Below, piece after piece: positions 36,791 through 45,789 of a stretch of 64,000 nucleotides of DNA. The translations under genes were made by a program, and so were the position numbers. The notes under the pieces were generated by a model that was given only the letters and a program-made list of their open reading frames with translations, did no database searches and was not told the DNA's origin. Source of the stretch: Pseudomonadota bacterium (GTDB lineage: Bacteria; Pseudomonadota; Alphaproteobacteria; Rhizobiales; Xanthobacteraceae); the NCBI GenBank assembly GCA_018242205.1, contig JAFECJ010000011.1:1-64000 (forward strand), in the 5' to 3' direction. How positions within the stretch are numbered: position 1 is the stretch's first letter; each line of letters begins with the position of its first letter.

Positions 36791-37252
36791 ATGAACGGAC
36801 AGTCGGGCAGCGAAGCGAAGTTGATATTTCCGGGCCTCGCAGGATTCTACGCATCGGTCGGCGACGTCGCCGTGACCGCCATGCGCGTCGTTATTGGCGC
36901 CATGTTGTTGATGCACGTGTCATTCAAATTCAAGATCGGCGCCACCGCGGTCGCGGCCAACATCATGGCGAAGAATGGTCTCGAGCCGGCCCTGACGTTC
37001 GCTTATCTCAGCATCGCGATTGAGCTCGTTGGCGGCATTTGCCTGATCCTCGGCCTTTTCACGCGCTTTTTCGCAGCAGTTGCGGCGGTCGAGATGCTGA
37101 TCGCACTGTTCGCGGTACATCTCTCCAAGGGTTACAATATTGGCGTCGGCGGATACGAATATGTGCTGCTGATCGGCGCCGCGCTGTTCGTCATCGCGAT
37201 GCGCGGCGGCGGTCCCTACTCGGTGGACCGCTTCATCGGCAAGGAACTGTGA
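36791..37252 (+). CDS. DoxX family membrane protein (first of two)
   Basis: A 153-residue four-helix protein. ATG 36791 follows an AGGGGTTGAG-type ribosome site. Family segments are GDVAVTAMRVVIGAMLLMHV, LSIAIELVGGICLILGLFTR, and GGYEYVLLIGAALFVIAMRG, ending RFIGKEL. DoxX proteins are membrane partners in redox or sulphur metabolism in some organisms, but most are of unknown function. A paralogue 134 bases downstream shares the FPGLAGFY-like start and the IGKEL end, so the two arose by tandem duplication. Confidence 0.88.
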   Translation: MNGQSGSEAKLIFPGLAGFYASVGDVAVTAMRVVIGAMLLMHVSFKFKIGATAVAANIMAKNGLEPALTFAYLSIAIELVGGICLILGLFTRFFAAVAAVEMLIALFAVHLSKGYNIGVGGYEYVLLIGAALFVIAMRGGGPYSVDRFIGKEL

Positions 37253-37262
37253 GCCGCTAACC

Positions 37263-37298
37263 GGGCGCCGCATTCACGTTTTCGCGAGCGCGGCGCCC
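37263..37298 (+). repeat. GC-rich hairpin after the first doxX gene
   Basis: GGGCGCCGC (37263-37271) pairs perfectly with GCGGCGCCC (37290-37298), leaving an 18-base loop. There is no T-run, so it is listed separately from the terminator that follows. Confidence 0.5.
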
Positions 37299-37338
37299 CA
37301 CCCAAGTTTCTCCACAAAGCCCATTGCTTCTGACTTCA

Positions 37339-37365
37339 GCGCGCGGCCTGTCGCCGCGCGCTTTT
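37339..37365 (+). terminator. Rho-independent terminator between the two doxX genes
   Basis: GCGCGCGGC (37339-37347) and GCCGCGCGC (37353-37361) form a perfect 9-bp stem with a five-base loop, followed by TTTT. It lies 87 bases after the first doxX gene and 22 bases before the second, so it may end the first transcript or attenuate readthrough. Confidence 0.75.
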
Positions 37366-37386
37366 GATCATTCTAGAGGTCAACTG

Positions 37387-37845
37387 ATGCTTGCGCGCAC
37401 GCCTGCCAACACCCGCCTGCTCATCCCCGGCCTCGCCGGATTCTACGACTGGGCTCCCGAAGTCGGCTACCTGCTGCTGCGCGTCACCATGGGCGCCATC
37501 TTCTTCGTGCACGGCTGGAACAAGGTGCAGGCCGGCTTTGCCGCCGAAGTCGCCTTCTTCGTGCGCGCCGGCTTTGCCCTGCCCGCGCTATGCGCCTTCG
37601 CCGTGATCTTTCTCGAGACCGTCGCCGCAGCCTGCGTCACCGTCGGCCTGTTCACCCGCTTCTTCGCCGCCGCCATCGCGGTCGAACTCGGCGTGATCTT
37701 CATCGCTTTCCACGGCCCGAAAGGCTTTTCGGTCAGCAAGGGCGGCTACGAATACGTGCTGCTGATGGGCGTGGTGGTGCTCTTCATCGCGCTGGCCGGC
37801 GGCCGCCGCTATTCCGTCGATCGTGTGATCGGCAAGGAGCTTTAG
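37387..37845 (+). CDS. DoxX family membrane protein (second of two)
   Basis: A 152-residue paralogue of the preceding gene, starting at ATG 37387 after AGAGGT. It has LLIPGLAGFYDWAPEVGYLL, a helix with RVTMGAIFFVHGWNKVQAGF (the HGWNKV type loop is more canonical for DoxX than in the first copy), FLETVAAACVTVGLFTRFFA, and the same C-terminal RVIGKEL. It overlaps the end of the convergent molybdopterin oxidoreductase gene by four bases. Function unknown. Confidence 0.9.
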   Translation: MLARTPANTRLLIPGLAGFYDWAPEVGYLLLRVTMGAIFFVHGWNKVQAGFAAEVAFFVRAGFALPALCAFAVIFLETVAAACVTVGLFTRFFAAAIAVELGVIFIAFHGPKGFSVSKGGYEYVLLMGVVVLFIALAGGRRYSVDRVIGKEL

Positions 37846-39953
37846 GAGTTCACGGCGCGGCTGATCCACACCTTGTTGTCGTGGAATGCCGCGCCGCCGA
37901 ACGGCGCGACCGCATCGGCGCCGGTCAGCGTGTTGATGCCCTTGCCGTCGATATAGGCCGCGTTCGGCCAGATCGATTCCGCGATCAGCACGCCGCGCCG
38001 CACACCATCGAACACCTTGGCATGCAGGCGGACTTCGCCGCGCCGGTTGCCGAGCACGACGGCATCGCCGTCGGCAATGCCCTGCTCTGCCGCGTCGTCG
38101 GGATGGATCATCACCGTCGGCCGCTTCTCGTTGGTCCGCGACGTCGGCGTTTCGGTGAAAGTCGAATTGAGGAAAGCGCGCGCCGGCGACGTCGCCAGAC
38201 GGAACGGATGCTCGGCGTCGGCGGCTTCAACCACGGCCCAGTGATCCGGCAGCGCCGGCATGGCTTCGACCGGCCCCGACGTATAGGGACTGCGGAACGG
38301 CACGTTCGGCCAATCCGGCTTGAAGCGGAATTTGCCGTCCGGCCAGTTGAAGCCGTCGAGATAATGCGCCTTCTCGAACGGCGGCTGACACTCGATCCAA
38401 CGATTGGCTTCGAGTTCGGCCAAAGTGCCGCGGTTCGACAGACGCAACAGATCATCGATCAGTTCGCGCGGGCTCATCGTAAAGCCACGGTGCTCCGCAC
38501 CCAGTCGCTTGGCCAGCGCCACCACGACCTCGTGATTGTTGCGGCATTCGCCGGGCGCCTCGACCAGCTTCGGCCCGAGCACGATGTATTGATGGCCGCC
38601 GCCGCGATAGATGTCATCGTGCTCGAGGAAGGTCGTCGCCGGCAGCACGATGTCGGCGACCTGTGCCGTCTCGGTCATGAACTGCTCGTGGACGCAGACG
38701 AACAGGTCGTCGCGGGCGAAGCCGCGCTTCACCAAGGTCTGGTCCGGCGCCACCGACATCGGGTTGGTGTTCTGGATGAACAGCGCATCGACCGGGGGAC
38801 CACTCAGCAAGGCCTCGCGATCGCCGGTCAGGATCGGGCCGATCTTCGACTGGTCGAGCACGCGCACCGACGGATCGAACGCATCGGCGCCCTCGATGGT
38901 CGACTTGTTGAGGCCGAAGATGTCGTTGTTGTTGTGGAAAGCACCGCCGCCCTCGTATTGCCAGGCGCCGGTCACCGCGGCGATCGACAACGCCGCGTGC
39001 ATGTTGACGGCGCCGTTGCGCGAACGGGCAAAGCCGTAGCCGAGCCGGAAATAAGTGCGTTTGTTCTCGCCGATCAGCCTGGCGAATTCCTCGATCGTCT
39101 CGACCGGCACGCCGGTGATGGCGGAGGCCCATTGCGGGTCGCGCGACTTCAGATGCGCCTCGAGTTCGCGCGGCGCGTCGGTGTATCTCTCGAGATAGGC
39201 CCAGTCCGCCTTGCCGTCGCGAAACAGGCAATGCATCACCGCACAGGCGAGCGCCCCGTCGGTGCCCGGCTTCACCAGCACAGGCAGATCGGCCTGTTTC
39301 ATGGTGCCGTTCATATAGACGTCGACCGCCGCGATCCTGGCGCCGCGCTCTTTCCGCGCCCGTGTCGCATGCGTCATGACGTTGACTTGTGTGTTGACCG
39401 GATTGGTGCCCCAGATCACCACCAGATCGGACTTCGCCATCTCGCGCGGGTCGCTGCCGGCAATCTTGCCGGTGCCAGCGGCAAAGCCGGACCAGGCCGG
39501 GTTGACGCAAATGGTCGAATGAAAGCCGGAGTACTTCTTGACGTGGCGCAGCCGGTTGATGCCGTCGCGCTGCACCAGGCCCATGGTGCCGGCGTAGTAA
39601 TAAGGCCAGACGCTTTCCGCGCCGTGACGCGCTTCCGCCTTCAGCAGTTGCTCGGCGACGACGTCGAGCGCGTCATCCCACGAGATGCGCCGGAATTCGC
39701 CCGAGCCCTTGACGCCGACGCGCTGCAGCGGATGCATCAGCCGGTCGGGATGATGCTCGCGCTCGGCGTAACGCGCGACCTTGGCGCAGATAACGCCGGC
39801 CGTGTAGTCGTTGTCGGCTGAGCCGCGAACGCGACCGATGGTGTGCGCGTCGATCAATTCGACGTCGAGCGCGCAGGTGGACGGACAGTCGTGCGGACAG
39901 GCCGAATGGCCGATCCGGACGGAATCGCGGGGAGAGCGGACGGCCTGGTTCAT
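37842..39953 (-). CDS. Molybdopterin-dependent oxidoreductase (bis-MGD, 4Fe-4S)
   Basis: ATG 39953 is chosen, giving 703 residues that begin MNQAVRSPRDSVRIGHSACP. The N-terminal [4Fe-4S] motif is CPHDCPSTC with the fourth Cys in GVICAKVARYAEREHHPDRL. The central region binds the molybdenum cofactor (VVIWGTNPVNTQVNVM, VKPGTDGALACAVMHCLF), and the C-terminal domain is a molybdopterin dinucleotide-binding fold (RNTLTGADAV-like end). There is no Tat signal, so it is cytoplasmic. The family is close to formate dehydrogenase/BisC-like proteins of unknown substrate. No electron-transfer subunit is adjacent. Confidence 0.92.
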   Translation of the reverse strand: MNQAVRSPRDSVRIGHSACPHDCPSTCALDVELIDAHTIGRVRGSADNDYTAGVICAKVARYAEREHHPDRLMHPLQRVGVKGSGEFRRISWDDALDVVAEQLLKAEARHGAESVWPYYYAGTMGLVQRDGINRLRHVKKYSGFHSTICVNPAWSGFAAGTGKIAGSDPREMAKSDLVVIWGTNPVNTQVNVMTHATRARKERGARIAAVDVYMNGTMKQADLPVLVKPGTDGALACAVMHCLFRDGKADWAYLERYTDAPRELEAHLKSRDPQWASAITGVPVETIEEFARLIGENKRTYFRLGYGFARSRNGAVNMHAALSIAAVTGAWQYEGGGAFHNNNDIFGLNKSTIEGADAFDPSVRVLDQSKIGPILTGDREALLSGPPVDALFIQNTNPMSVAPDQTLVKRGFARDDLFVCVHEQFMTETAQVADIVLPATTFLEHDDIYRGGGHQYIVLGPKLVEAPGECRNNHEVVVALAKRLGAEHRGFTMSPRELIDDLLRLSNRGTLAELEANRWIECQPPFEKAHYLDGFNWPDGKFRFKPDWPNVPFRSPYTSGPVEAMPALPDHWAVVEAADAEHPFRLATSPARAFLNSTFTETPTSRTNEKRPTVMIHPDDAAEQGIADGDAVVLGNRRGEVRLHAKVFDGVRRGVLIAESIWPNAAYIDGKGINTLTGADAVAPFGGAAFHDNKVWISRAVNS

Positions 39954-39973
39954 GGCCGTCCTTATAGCAGAGC

Positions 39974-40699
39974 CTAGACTTCGCTCTCCACTGACGTCTT
40001 GGACCGGCGCCACAGATAGCCGCCCCCGAGCGCGATCGCCGCGCCGGCGAACTTCGCCACCAGTTCGACCGTGCTTGCCGGATAGCCGCCAAACAGGCCC
40101 TCGATCACTGGATCGCTGGCGAAGATATCGCCGGCCACCCAGCCGAGAATCCCGGCGCCGCCCCAGATCAGGATCGGGAACCGCTCGAGCAGCGCCAGGA
40201 TGATGGCGCTGCCGGCGATCACCATCGGGATGCTGACCGCGAGACCGAGCGTGAGCAACACGTACTGCCCATGCGCCACCGCCGCCACCGCAATAACGTT
40301 GTCGAGGCTCATGATGATATCGGCGATGACGACGATGCGCACCGCGCGCCATAGATTCTCCGCAGCCTCCGGTCCCTCGCCATCTGCTTCGGCTTCAGGC
40401 ACGAGCAGCTTGATCGCGACCCAGAGCAACAGCAGCGAGCCGCCGAGCTTGAGATAGGGCAGCGTCAGCAACACCGAGACGACGCCGGTGAACAGGATCA
40501 GCAGTACCGAGGCGAAGCCGGCGCCAATGATCATGCCCCACAGCCGCTCGCGCGGCGGCAGGCCGCGGCAGGCAAGCGCGATCACCACCGCGTTGTCGCC
40601 GGACAGGAGAATGTTGATCCAGATGACTTGGAGAACCGACAGCCAGAAGCCCGGCTCGGCCACGTAGGCATAGATCGCCTGCACCTGCGCTTCCTCCAC
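39974..40699 (-). CDS. TerC family integral membrane protein (copy 1)
   Basis: A 241-residue protein from GTG 40699. It carries both TerC hallmark segments with acidic residues in the membrane: VIWINILLSGDNAVVIALAC and IVVIADIIMSLDNVIAVAAV. Seven helices are predicted. TerC proteins of this YjbE-like form export manganese or supply metal to exoenzymes. It is followed by the molybdopterin oxidoreductase 20 bases downstream and could be co-transcribed with it. An AT-rich palindrome is in its upstream region. Confidence 0.9.
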   Translation of the reverse strand: MEEAQVQAIYAYVAEPGFWLSVLQVIWINILLSGDNAVVIALACRGLPPRERLWGMIIGAGFASVLLILFTGVVSVLLTLPYLKLGGSLLLLWVAIKLLVPEAEADGEGPEAAENLWRAVRIVVIADIIMSLDNVIAVAAVAHGQYVLLTLGLAVSIPMVIAGSAIILALLERFPILIWGGAGILGWVAGDIFASDPVIEGLFGGYPASTVELVAKFAGAAIALGGGYLWRRSKTSVESEV

Positions 40700-40769
40700 C
40701 CCCTGGGCCGCGGTTTCGGGCCGCGGGCCATTATTGCCGGGCTGCCCCCACGGTCAGAGGGGCAGTCTG

Positions 40770-40782
40770 GTATAATGTATAC
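40770..40782. promoter_or_regulatory. AT-rich palindrome GTATA-ATG-TATAC
   Basis: A perfect inverted repeat upstream of the first terC gene stands out in GC-rich DNA. It could be an operator or part of a promoter read leftward (TATAC near -10). No known regulator site is matched. Confidence 0.35.
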
Positions 40783-40841
40783 TAAAGGATAGTCCTGGAG
40801 TTAGGCTAGGGCCTTCATTTCCGCCTGTGAAAATGACGGTG

Positions 40842-41573
40842 TCAGGCGGGCTCCTCTTCCTCCTCCCGCCGCCGCGAGCGGAGCCAGTAGCCGACGAGCA
40901 CGGTTCCCACCGCACCCGCCGCGCCCAGAACGAGCCGGATTTTCTCCAGCACGCCCTCGCCGCCAAGCACTTCGGCCTGGTCGCCGATCACCGGATCGCT
41001 GCCGATAACGTCGCCGGCCACCCAGCCCAGCAGGCCGGCGCCGGCCCACAGCAGAAACGGAAAGTGGTTGAGCATCGCCATGATGATCGTCGCGCCCGCC
41101 ACGATCGCCGGAATGCTGATGCCGAGGCCGAACACCAGAAGCGCGGTGTTGCCGTTGGCCGCGGCGGCGACCGCGATGACGTTATCGAGGCTCATGACGA
41201 TGTCGGCGACGGCGATCATCTGCACGGCGCGCCACAAGCTGTCGCTTGCTTCGGTGCCGTGCTCGTTCGAATCCTCGGGCAGCAGCAGCTTGACGGCGAT
41301 CCACAGCAGCGCCAGGCCGCCGACGATCTTGATGTAGGGAAACAGCATCAGGCTGGAGACGACGCTGGCGAAGACCAGCCGCATGGCGAGCGCGACCAGT
41401 GTGCCGAGGATGATGCCGCCGAGCCGCTGCTTCGGCGGAAGATTGCGGCAGGCCAGCGCGATGACGATCGCATTGTCACCCGACAAGAGAACGTTGATCC
41501 AGATGATCTGCACCACCGCCACCCAGAAATGCGGCTGGGTGTATTGGTCGATGCCTGCGAGTAACGTGTCCAT
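40842..41573 (-). CDS. TerC family integral membrane protein (copy 2)
   Basis: ATG 41573 gives 243 residues; a start 18 bases upstream is less favoured. It is a paralogue of the downstream copy: IIWINVLLSGDNAIVIALAC and MIAVADIVMSLDNVIAVAAA are nearly superimposable. The C-terminus is a charged tail RRREEEEEPA. Both copies read leftward with 142 bases between. Manganese export is the best-supported role for the family. I found no yybP-ykoY manganese riboswitch in front of either copy. Confidence 0.9.
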   Translation of the reverse strand: MDTLLAGIDQYTQPHFWVAVVQIIWINVLLSGDNAIVIALACRNLPPKQRLGGIILGTLVALAMRLVFASVVSSLMLFPYIKIVGGLALLWIAVKLLLPEDSNEHGTEASDSLWRAVQMIAVADIVMSLDNVIAVAAAANGNTALLVFGLGISIPAIVAGATIIMAMLNHFPFLLWAGAGLLGWVAGDVIGSDPVIGDQAEVLGGEGVLEKIRLVLGAAGAVGTVLVGYWLRSRRREEEEEPA

Positions 41574-41626
41574 GTCGTTGCCGCCCCTCAATTACCGCGG
41601 CACGTCATGGCACCGCTTCGCTCGCA

Positions 41627-41875
41627 TTATTGTTGAAATTTGATCCCGCGCCGGCGCAGCGGCGCCGGTTTGCGCTTCCGGCTTTCCCGCCATGAACTGA
41701 CCAGAATACTGCCGGTTCCGATGGTCCCGATGATGAGCAGTGGCCATTGCAGGTCGTCGGCCACGGCCATGAGCTCCGCGTCGAGATCCTCAACGAGTTC
41801 GAGATAGGTCGAGCCCGATATCCCGATGAGGGCGGACCACGTCTCCAGCACCCGTTTTGGCGAAGGAATGTTCAT
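41627..41875 (-). CDS. Small single-pass membrane protein
   Basis: An 82-residue frame from ATG 41875. It has an acidic middle (YLELVEDLDAELMAVADDL), one hydrophobic helix (WPLLIIGTIGTGSILVSSW) and a basic tail (RESRKRKPAPLRRRGIKF). The start lies immediately after the T-run of the ndk terminator and has no Shine-Dalgarno, so translation is uncertain; a leaderless message is possible. No family is recognised. Confidence 0.5.
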   Translation of the reverse strand: MNIPSPKRVLETWSALIGISGSTYLELVEDLDAELMAVADDLQWPLLIIGTIGTGSILVSSWRESRKRKPAPLRRRGIKFQQ

Positions 41876-41922
41876 CAAAACGAAAACACCCGTTGTGCGG
41901 CGTTTCGCCGCTCAACGGGTGT
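41876..41922 (-). terminator. Rho-independent terminator of ndk
   Basis: Read leftward, ACACCCGTTG at 41922-41913 pairs with CAACGGGTGT at 41895-41886, continued by an inner GCGGCG/CGCCGC stem with a TTT loop, giving about 16 base pairs. TTTTCGTTTT follows. It lies 60 bases after the ndk stop. Confidence 0.88.
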
Positions 41923-41981
41923 AAACCAGGCTTGGTAATCCGGGGCTGCGACAAATTGTCAGTCAGCCAACCGGCGGAACT

Positions 41982-42404
41982 TCAGCCGACGATTTCGTTG
42001 CCGGCGAAGAACTGATTAATCTCGATCACGGCGTTTTCCGGCGAATCCGAGCCGTGCACCGAGTTTTCACCGATCGATTTGGCATGGGTCTTGCGGATCG
42101 TGCCCTCGGCCGCCTTCGACGGGTCGGTGGCGCCCATGACGTCGCGATACTTGGCGATGGCGTTTTCGCCTTCGAGCACCTGCACCACGACCGGACCCGA
42201 GGTCATGAACTCGACGAGCTCGCCGAAGAACGGCCGCGCCTTGTGCACGCCGTAGAACTGCTCGGCCTGCGCCTTGGTGATGCGCACGCGCTTCTGCGCC
42301 ACGATGCGCAGGCCCGCCTTCTCGATGATGGCGTTGATGGCGCCGGTGAGGTTGCGCTCGGTCGCATCGGGTTTGAGAATGGAAAATGTACGCTCGACCG
42401 CCAT
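41982..42404 (-). CDS. ndk: Nucleoside diphosphate kinase
   Basis: A 140-residue enzyme that balances NTP and dNTP pools by phosphotransfer through a phosphohistidine. The start is [20 protein letters not shown], and the active-site His117 is in [14 protein letters not shown]. Length matches the family exactly. It ends in a strong terminator and is divergent from the DinB-like gene. Confidence 0.98.
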   Translation of the reverse strand: MAVERTFSILKPDATERNLTGAINAIIEKAGLRIVAQKRVRITKAQAEQFYGVHKARPFFGELVEFMTSGPVVVQVLEGENAIAKYRDVMGATDPSKAAEGTIRKTHAKSIGENSVHGSDSPENAVIEINQFFAGNEIVG

Positions 42405-42558
42405 CGGCTGGGTGTCCTTCAGTGGGATTGATCGGATCGATGTCCGAGTTTCATTGGAAAGGCAATTGCGGGCGGCTTATACCGGCGGGCATGGGGGCGG
42501 GGCAAGGTCGGTTTTGGCCGAACTTTGACCGATTTTTCCGCCGAATCCGGGGGTCGAG

Positions 42559-43083
42559 GTGAAATCGCGCTACCAGATGTTCGCAGGCTACAATGCCTGG
42601 TGCAATGAACGGCTTTTCGAGGCGGCAGCCCTGGTGCCGGACGCCGACTACCGCGCCGACCGCAGCGCCTTCTTCAAGTCGCTGCACGGTACGCTGAACC
42701 ACATCCTGGTCGGCGACCGTATCTGGATGCGCCGCTTCACCGGCGCCGGCGAGGTGCCGCCAAGTCTCGACGCCGTCCTCTACGACGATTTCGCCGCCTT
42801 GCGCGCGGCCCGGCGCTCGCAGGATGTCCTCATCAGCCGCTATATCGACAGCCTCGATGCCGCCGCACTCGACGGCACCCTTCGCTACAAAACCGTCGTC
42901 AATCCACAGGTGATCGAACAGCCGCTGGCGCCGGCGCTCGACCATTTCTTCAATCACCAGACGCACCACCGGGGTCAGGCCCACGCCCTGCTGACGTCGA
43001 TCATCGGCAACGAGCGAACGCCGAGCTTCGACCTGATCGTCTACCAGCGACAGACCGGCATCGGCCTGGGCAAGGCCGGCTGA
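42559..43083 (+). CDS. DinB/YfiT family metal-binding protein
   Basis: A 174-residue four-helix bundle protein from GTG 42559. The three metal-binding His positions of the DinB fold are visible in SLHGTLNHILVGDRIWMRRF and HFFNHQTHHRGQAHALLTSI. DinB-like proteins in alphaproteobacteria probably act as thiol-dependent S-transferases, but this one's substrate is unknown. It is 46 bases before the ABC-F gene on the same strand. Confidence 0.9.
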   Translation: MKSRYQMFAGYNAWCNERLFEAAALVPDADYRADRSAFFKSLHGTLNHILVGDRIWMRRFTGAGEVPPSLDAVLYDDFAALRAARRSQDVLISRYIDSLDAAALDGTLRYKTVVNPQVIEQPLAPALDHFFNHQTHHRGQAHALLTSIIGNERTPSFDLIVYQRQTGIGLGKAG

Positions 43084-43129
43084 GCCCCTGCTATTGCGCG
43101 GCGCGGCGGGCTCGGCCACATAGCGGCCC

Positions 43130-44998
43130 ATGCTGATCATCGACGACCTCACCGTCCGCATCGCCGGCCGCACGCTCCTGGAAGACGCCAGCGCCCGCAT
43201 CACGCCGGGTGCGCGCGTCGGCCTGATCGGACGCAACGGCACCGGCAAGTCGACCTTGTTCAACGTCATCACCGGGCAGATGGGCGCCGAGACCGGCTCG
43301 ATCGAGCTGCCGCCGCGCTGGCGCATCGGCCGGCTGGCGCAGGAAGCGCCGAACGGCCCGGAGAGCCTGCTCGAAGTCGTGCTCAAGGCCCCGAGTGAGC
43401 GCACCGATCTGCTCGCCGAAGCCGAGACCGCCACCGATCCGCACCGCATCGCCGAGATCCAGTCGCGGCTCGCCGACATCGGCGCGCACGCGGCCCCTGC
43501 CCGCGCCGCGGCCATTCTCTCCGGTCTCGGCTTCTCGCCCGCCGACCAGCAGCGGCCCTGCACCGAGTTCTCCGGCGGCTGGCGCATGCGCGTCGCGCTG
43601 GCGGCGGCGCTGTTTGCCGAGCCTGACTTATTGCTGCTCGACGAGCCGACCAACTATCTCGACCTCGAAGGCACTCTGTGGCTGCAGGACCACCTGGCGA
43701 AATATCCGCACACCATGATCGTGGTCAGCCACGACCGTGACCTGCTCGACAACTCGGTCAACCAGATCCTCGCTCTCGAGGCCAAGAAGCTGACGCTCTA
43801 CAAAGGCGGCTATTCCGACTACGAGAAGCTGCGCAGCGAACGCCTCGCGCTCGACCAGAAGCTGATCAAGAAACAGGACGCGCAGCGCGCACATCTGCAG
43901 GCCTTCGTCGATCGCTTCCGCGCCAAGGCGACCAAGGCGCGGCAGGCGCAATCGCGCATCAAGATGCTGGCGAAGATGCAGCCGATCGTCTCGCTGGTGA
44001 CCGACGACGTGCGGCCGATCCAAATTCCGGCGCCCGACAAACTGCTGTCGCCGCCGATCATCGCCACGGACAATGTCGCGGTCGGCTATGAGCCGGGTCA
44101 TCCGGTACTGACCCACGTGTCGCTGCGCATCGACAATGACGACCGCATCGCGCTTCTGGGCTCAAACGGCAACGGCAAATCGACTCTGGTGAAACTGCTG
44201 GCCGACCGGCTCAAACCCGAGCGCGGCACCGTCACGCGCGCCGCCGCGCTGAAGGTCGGCTACTTCGCCCAGCATCAGGTCGATGAACTCGACCTTCAGG
44301 ACAGCCCCTACGATCATGTGCGCCGGTTGATGCCGGACCAGCCGGAAGCCAGGGTGCGCGCGCGTGTCGGCGCCATCGGCTTCTCAGGCGATGCCGCCAA
44401 CACCAAGGTCGAGAAACTGTCGGGCGGCGAGAAGGCGCGGTTGATGCTCGGTCTCGCCACCTTCAACGCCCCGCATCTCATCATCCTCGACGAGCCGACC
44501 AACCATCTCGACATCGACAGCCGCGGCGCGCTGATCGAGGCGATCAACGACTTCCCCGGCGCCGTGATCCTGGTGTCGCACGACCGCTATCTGCTCGAAG
44601 CCACCGTCGACCGGCTGTGGCTGGTGGCGAATGGTGGCGTCAAACCGTTCGACGGCGACATCGAGGACTATCACCGGTTCATCCTGTCGGAGGGCAAACC
44701 GGCGAGCGTCGCCAAGGCGGCGCCGCGCGTCGATCCGGCCGAGGCGCGCCGCGCCGCCGCCGAGAAGCGCGCCGAGACCGCGCCGCTGCGCAAGAAGATT
44801 CAGAAAGCGGAAGCCGATATCGCGCAGCTCAACAAGCAGCTCGCCAAGCTCGATGCGACATTGTCGGACGGCGAACTGTTCACCAAGAATCCGGCGCGCG
44901 CCGCCGAATTGTCGAAGACGCGTGCTCAGGTCGTCGACGCCATCGCCAAGGCCGAAGAGGAATGGCTCGCGGCGTCGAGCGCGCTCGAGACGGCGTGA
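43130..44998 (+). CDS. ABC-F family ATPase (ribosome-associated type)
   Basis: A 622-residue soluble protein with two ATP-binding cassettes: Walker A GLIGRNGTGKSTLFNV and LLGSNGNGKSTLVKLL, signatures FSGGWRMRVALAAAL and LSGGEKARLMLGLA, Walker B LLLLDEPTNYLDLEG and LIILDEPTNHLDIDS. The roughly 80-residue linker between them is the P-site tRNA interaction motif. A C-terminal coiled coil ends the protein (AETAPLRKKIQKAEADIAQL). It has no membrane domain. The order of features fits the Uup/YheS group of translation factors. Confidence 0.93.
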   Translation: MLIIDDLTVRIAGRTLLEDASARITPGARVGLIGRNGTGKSTLFNVITGQMGAETGSIELPPRWRIGRLAQEAPNGPESLLEVVLKAPSERTDLLAEAETATDPHRIAEIQSRLADIGAHAAPARAAAILSGLGFSPADQQRPCTEFSGGWRMRVALAAALFAEPDLLLLDEPTNYLDLEGTLWLQDHLAKYPHTMIVVSHDRDLLDNSVNQILALEAKKLTLYKGGYSDYEKLRSERLALDQKLIKKQDAQRAHLQAFVDRFRAKATKARQAQSRIKMLAKMQPIVSLVTDDVRPIQIPAPDKLLSPPIIATDNVAVGYEPGHPVLTHVSLRIDNDDRIALLGSNGNGKSTLVKLLADRLKPERGTVTRAAALKVGYFAQHQVDELDLQDSPYDHVRRLMPDQPEARVRARVGAIGFSGDAANTKVEKLSGGEKARLMLGLATFNAPHLIILDEPTNHLDIDSRGALIEAINDFPGAVILVSHDRYLLEATVDRLWLVANGGVKPFDGDIEDYHRFILSEGKPASVAKAAPRVDPAEARRAAAEKRAETAPLRKKIQKAEADIAQLNKQLAKLDATLSDGELFTKNPARAAELSKTRAQVVDAIAKAEEEWLAASSALETA

Positions 44999-45004
44999 GC
45001 GACG

Positions 45005-45643
45005 TCAGCCGCGCTTGGCCGGCGCTCGCTTTTTCTTCGCGACAGGCTTCTTTTTGGCCGGCTTTTGCGCCTGGGGCACCTCGTCGATCACTTTCAGGCG
45101 ACCGGATTCGAACGTGTAGACGCCGGGCCAGGTGCCGCTGAGATACGTCAGCACCACCTTGCGCACGTTATTGTCACCGGTGCCGATCGCAACATTGCTC
45201 GGCGTTCCGGCACGACGCACGGCCTGACATTCGGTCATGCCCAGCGCGATGCCACCGAGCACCGGCGCCGACCCAGCCGCGGCGGACGACGCCGACATCG
45301 GTTCGCCGGCAAGATCCCCGGCCATCGAACCGACTGGCCGGTCGGCCTGCGCCGAGGCCGGCGCGGCGGGACTGGCAGGCGCCGCGTTCTCGGGCGCCGG
45401 CGGCGCGCAGGAGCCGTCGGCATTGACCAATTCCTCCGGGCCGACCGGGCCGGTCGGGCCAAGCGCAAAATTCTTGTTGCCCATATTCCCGGAGCCGTCT
45501 TCCCGAGACAGCACGCTGCTGAACGGCTTGGAGAACCAGCCGGCGTCGGACTTGAACGTGTCGGCCATGCCCGAGCAACCGCCGACGCTGAACGCCAGCA
45601 GCCCGGTCATCGCCAGTTTCCAATGCAGATCGCGTCGCGCCAA
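45005..45643 (-). CDS. Lipoprotein with Lys-rich C-terminus
   Basis: TTG 45643 is supported by GGGAGA eight bases upstream, giving 212 residues. The N-terminus is a lipoprotein signal with the lipobox SVGGC (about residues 19-23). An Ala/Pro-rich linker follows, then a C-terminal domain GGIALGMTECQAVRRAGTPS, LTYLSGTWPGVYTFESGRLK and a basic tail KPAKKKPVAKKKRAPAKRG. The C-terminal domain resembles the SmpA/OmlA-like fold, but this is tentative. It probably sits in the envelope. Confidence 0.82.
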   Translation of the reverse strand: MARRDLHWKLAMTGLLAFSVGGCSGMADTFKSDAGWFSKPFSSVLSREDGSGNMGNKNFALGPTGPVGPEELVNADGSCAPPAPENAAPASPAAPASAQADRPVGSMAGDLAGEPMSASSAAAGSAPVLGGIALGMTECQAVRRAGTPSNVAIGTGDNNVRKVVLTYLSGTWPGVYTFESGRLKVIDEVPQAQKPAKKKPVAKKKRAPAKRG

Positions 45644-45789
45644 AGCGGTTTCTCCCCCGCGCTATCCTATCGTGTTGTCCCTTAAGACCTATTTTGCGAC
45701 ATCACAATGGCGCAGGACAAGGCGCAGGCCATCAGGACGTCCGGGTATCGGCCGCTGGGCCATGATTCGGCCAATGACCGAGCGGCGCC

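Noticed and set aside
40771..40776. TATAAT as a rightward promoter
   Set aside because: No -35 element at the right spacing and no rightward gene follows; the motif is part of a palindrome upstream of leftward terC.
40700..41626. yybP-ykoY manganese riboswitch before the terC genes
   Set aside because: Neither upstream region shows the conserved motifs of that class.
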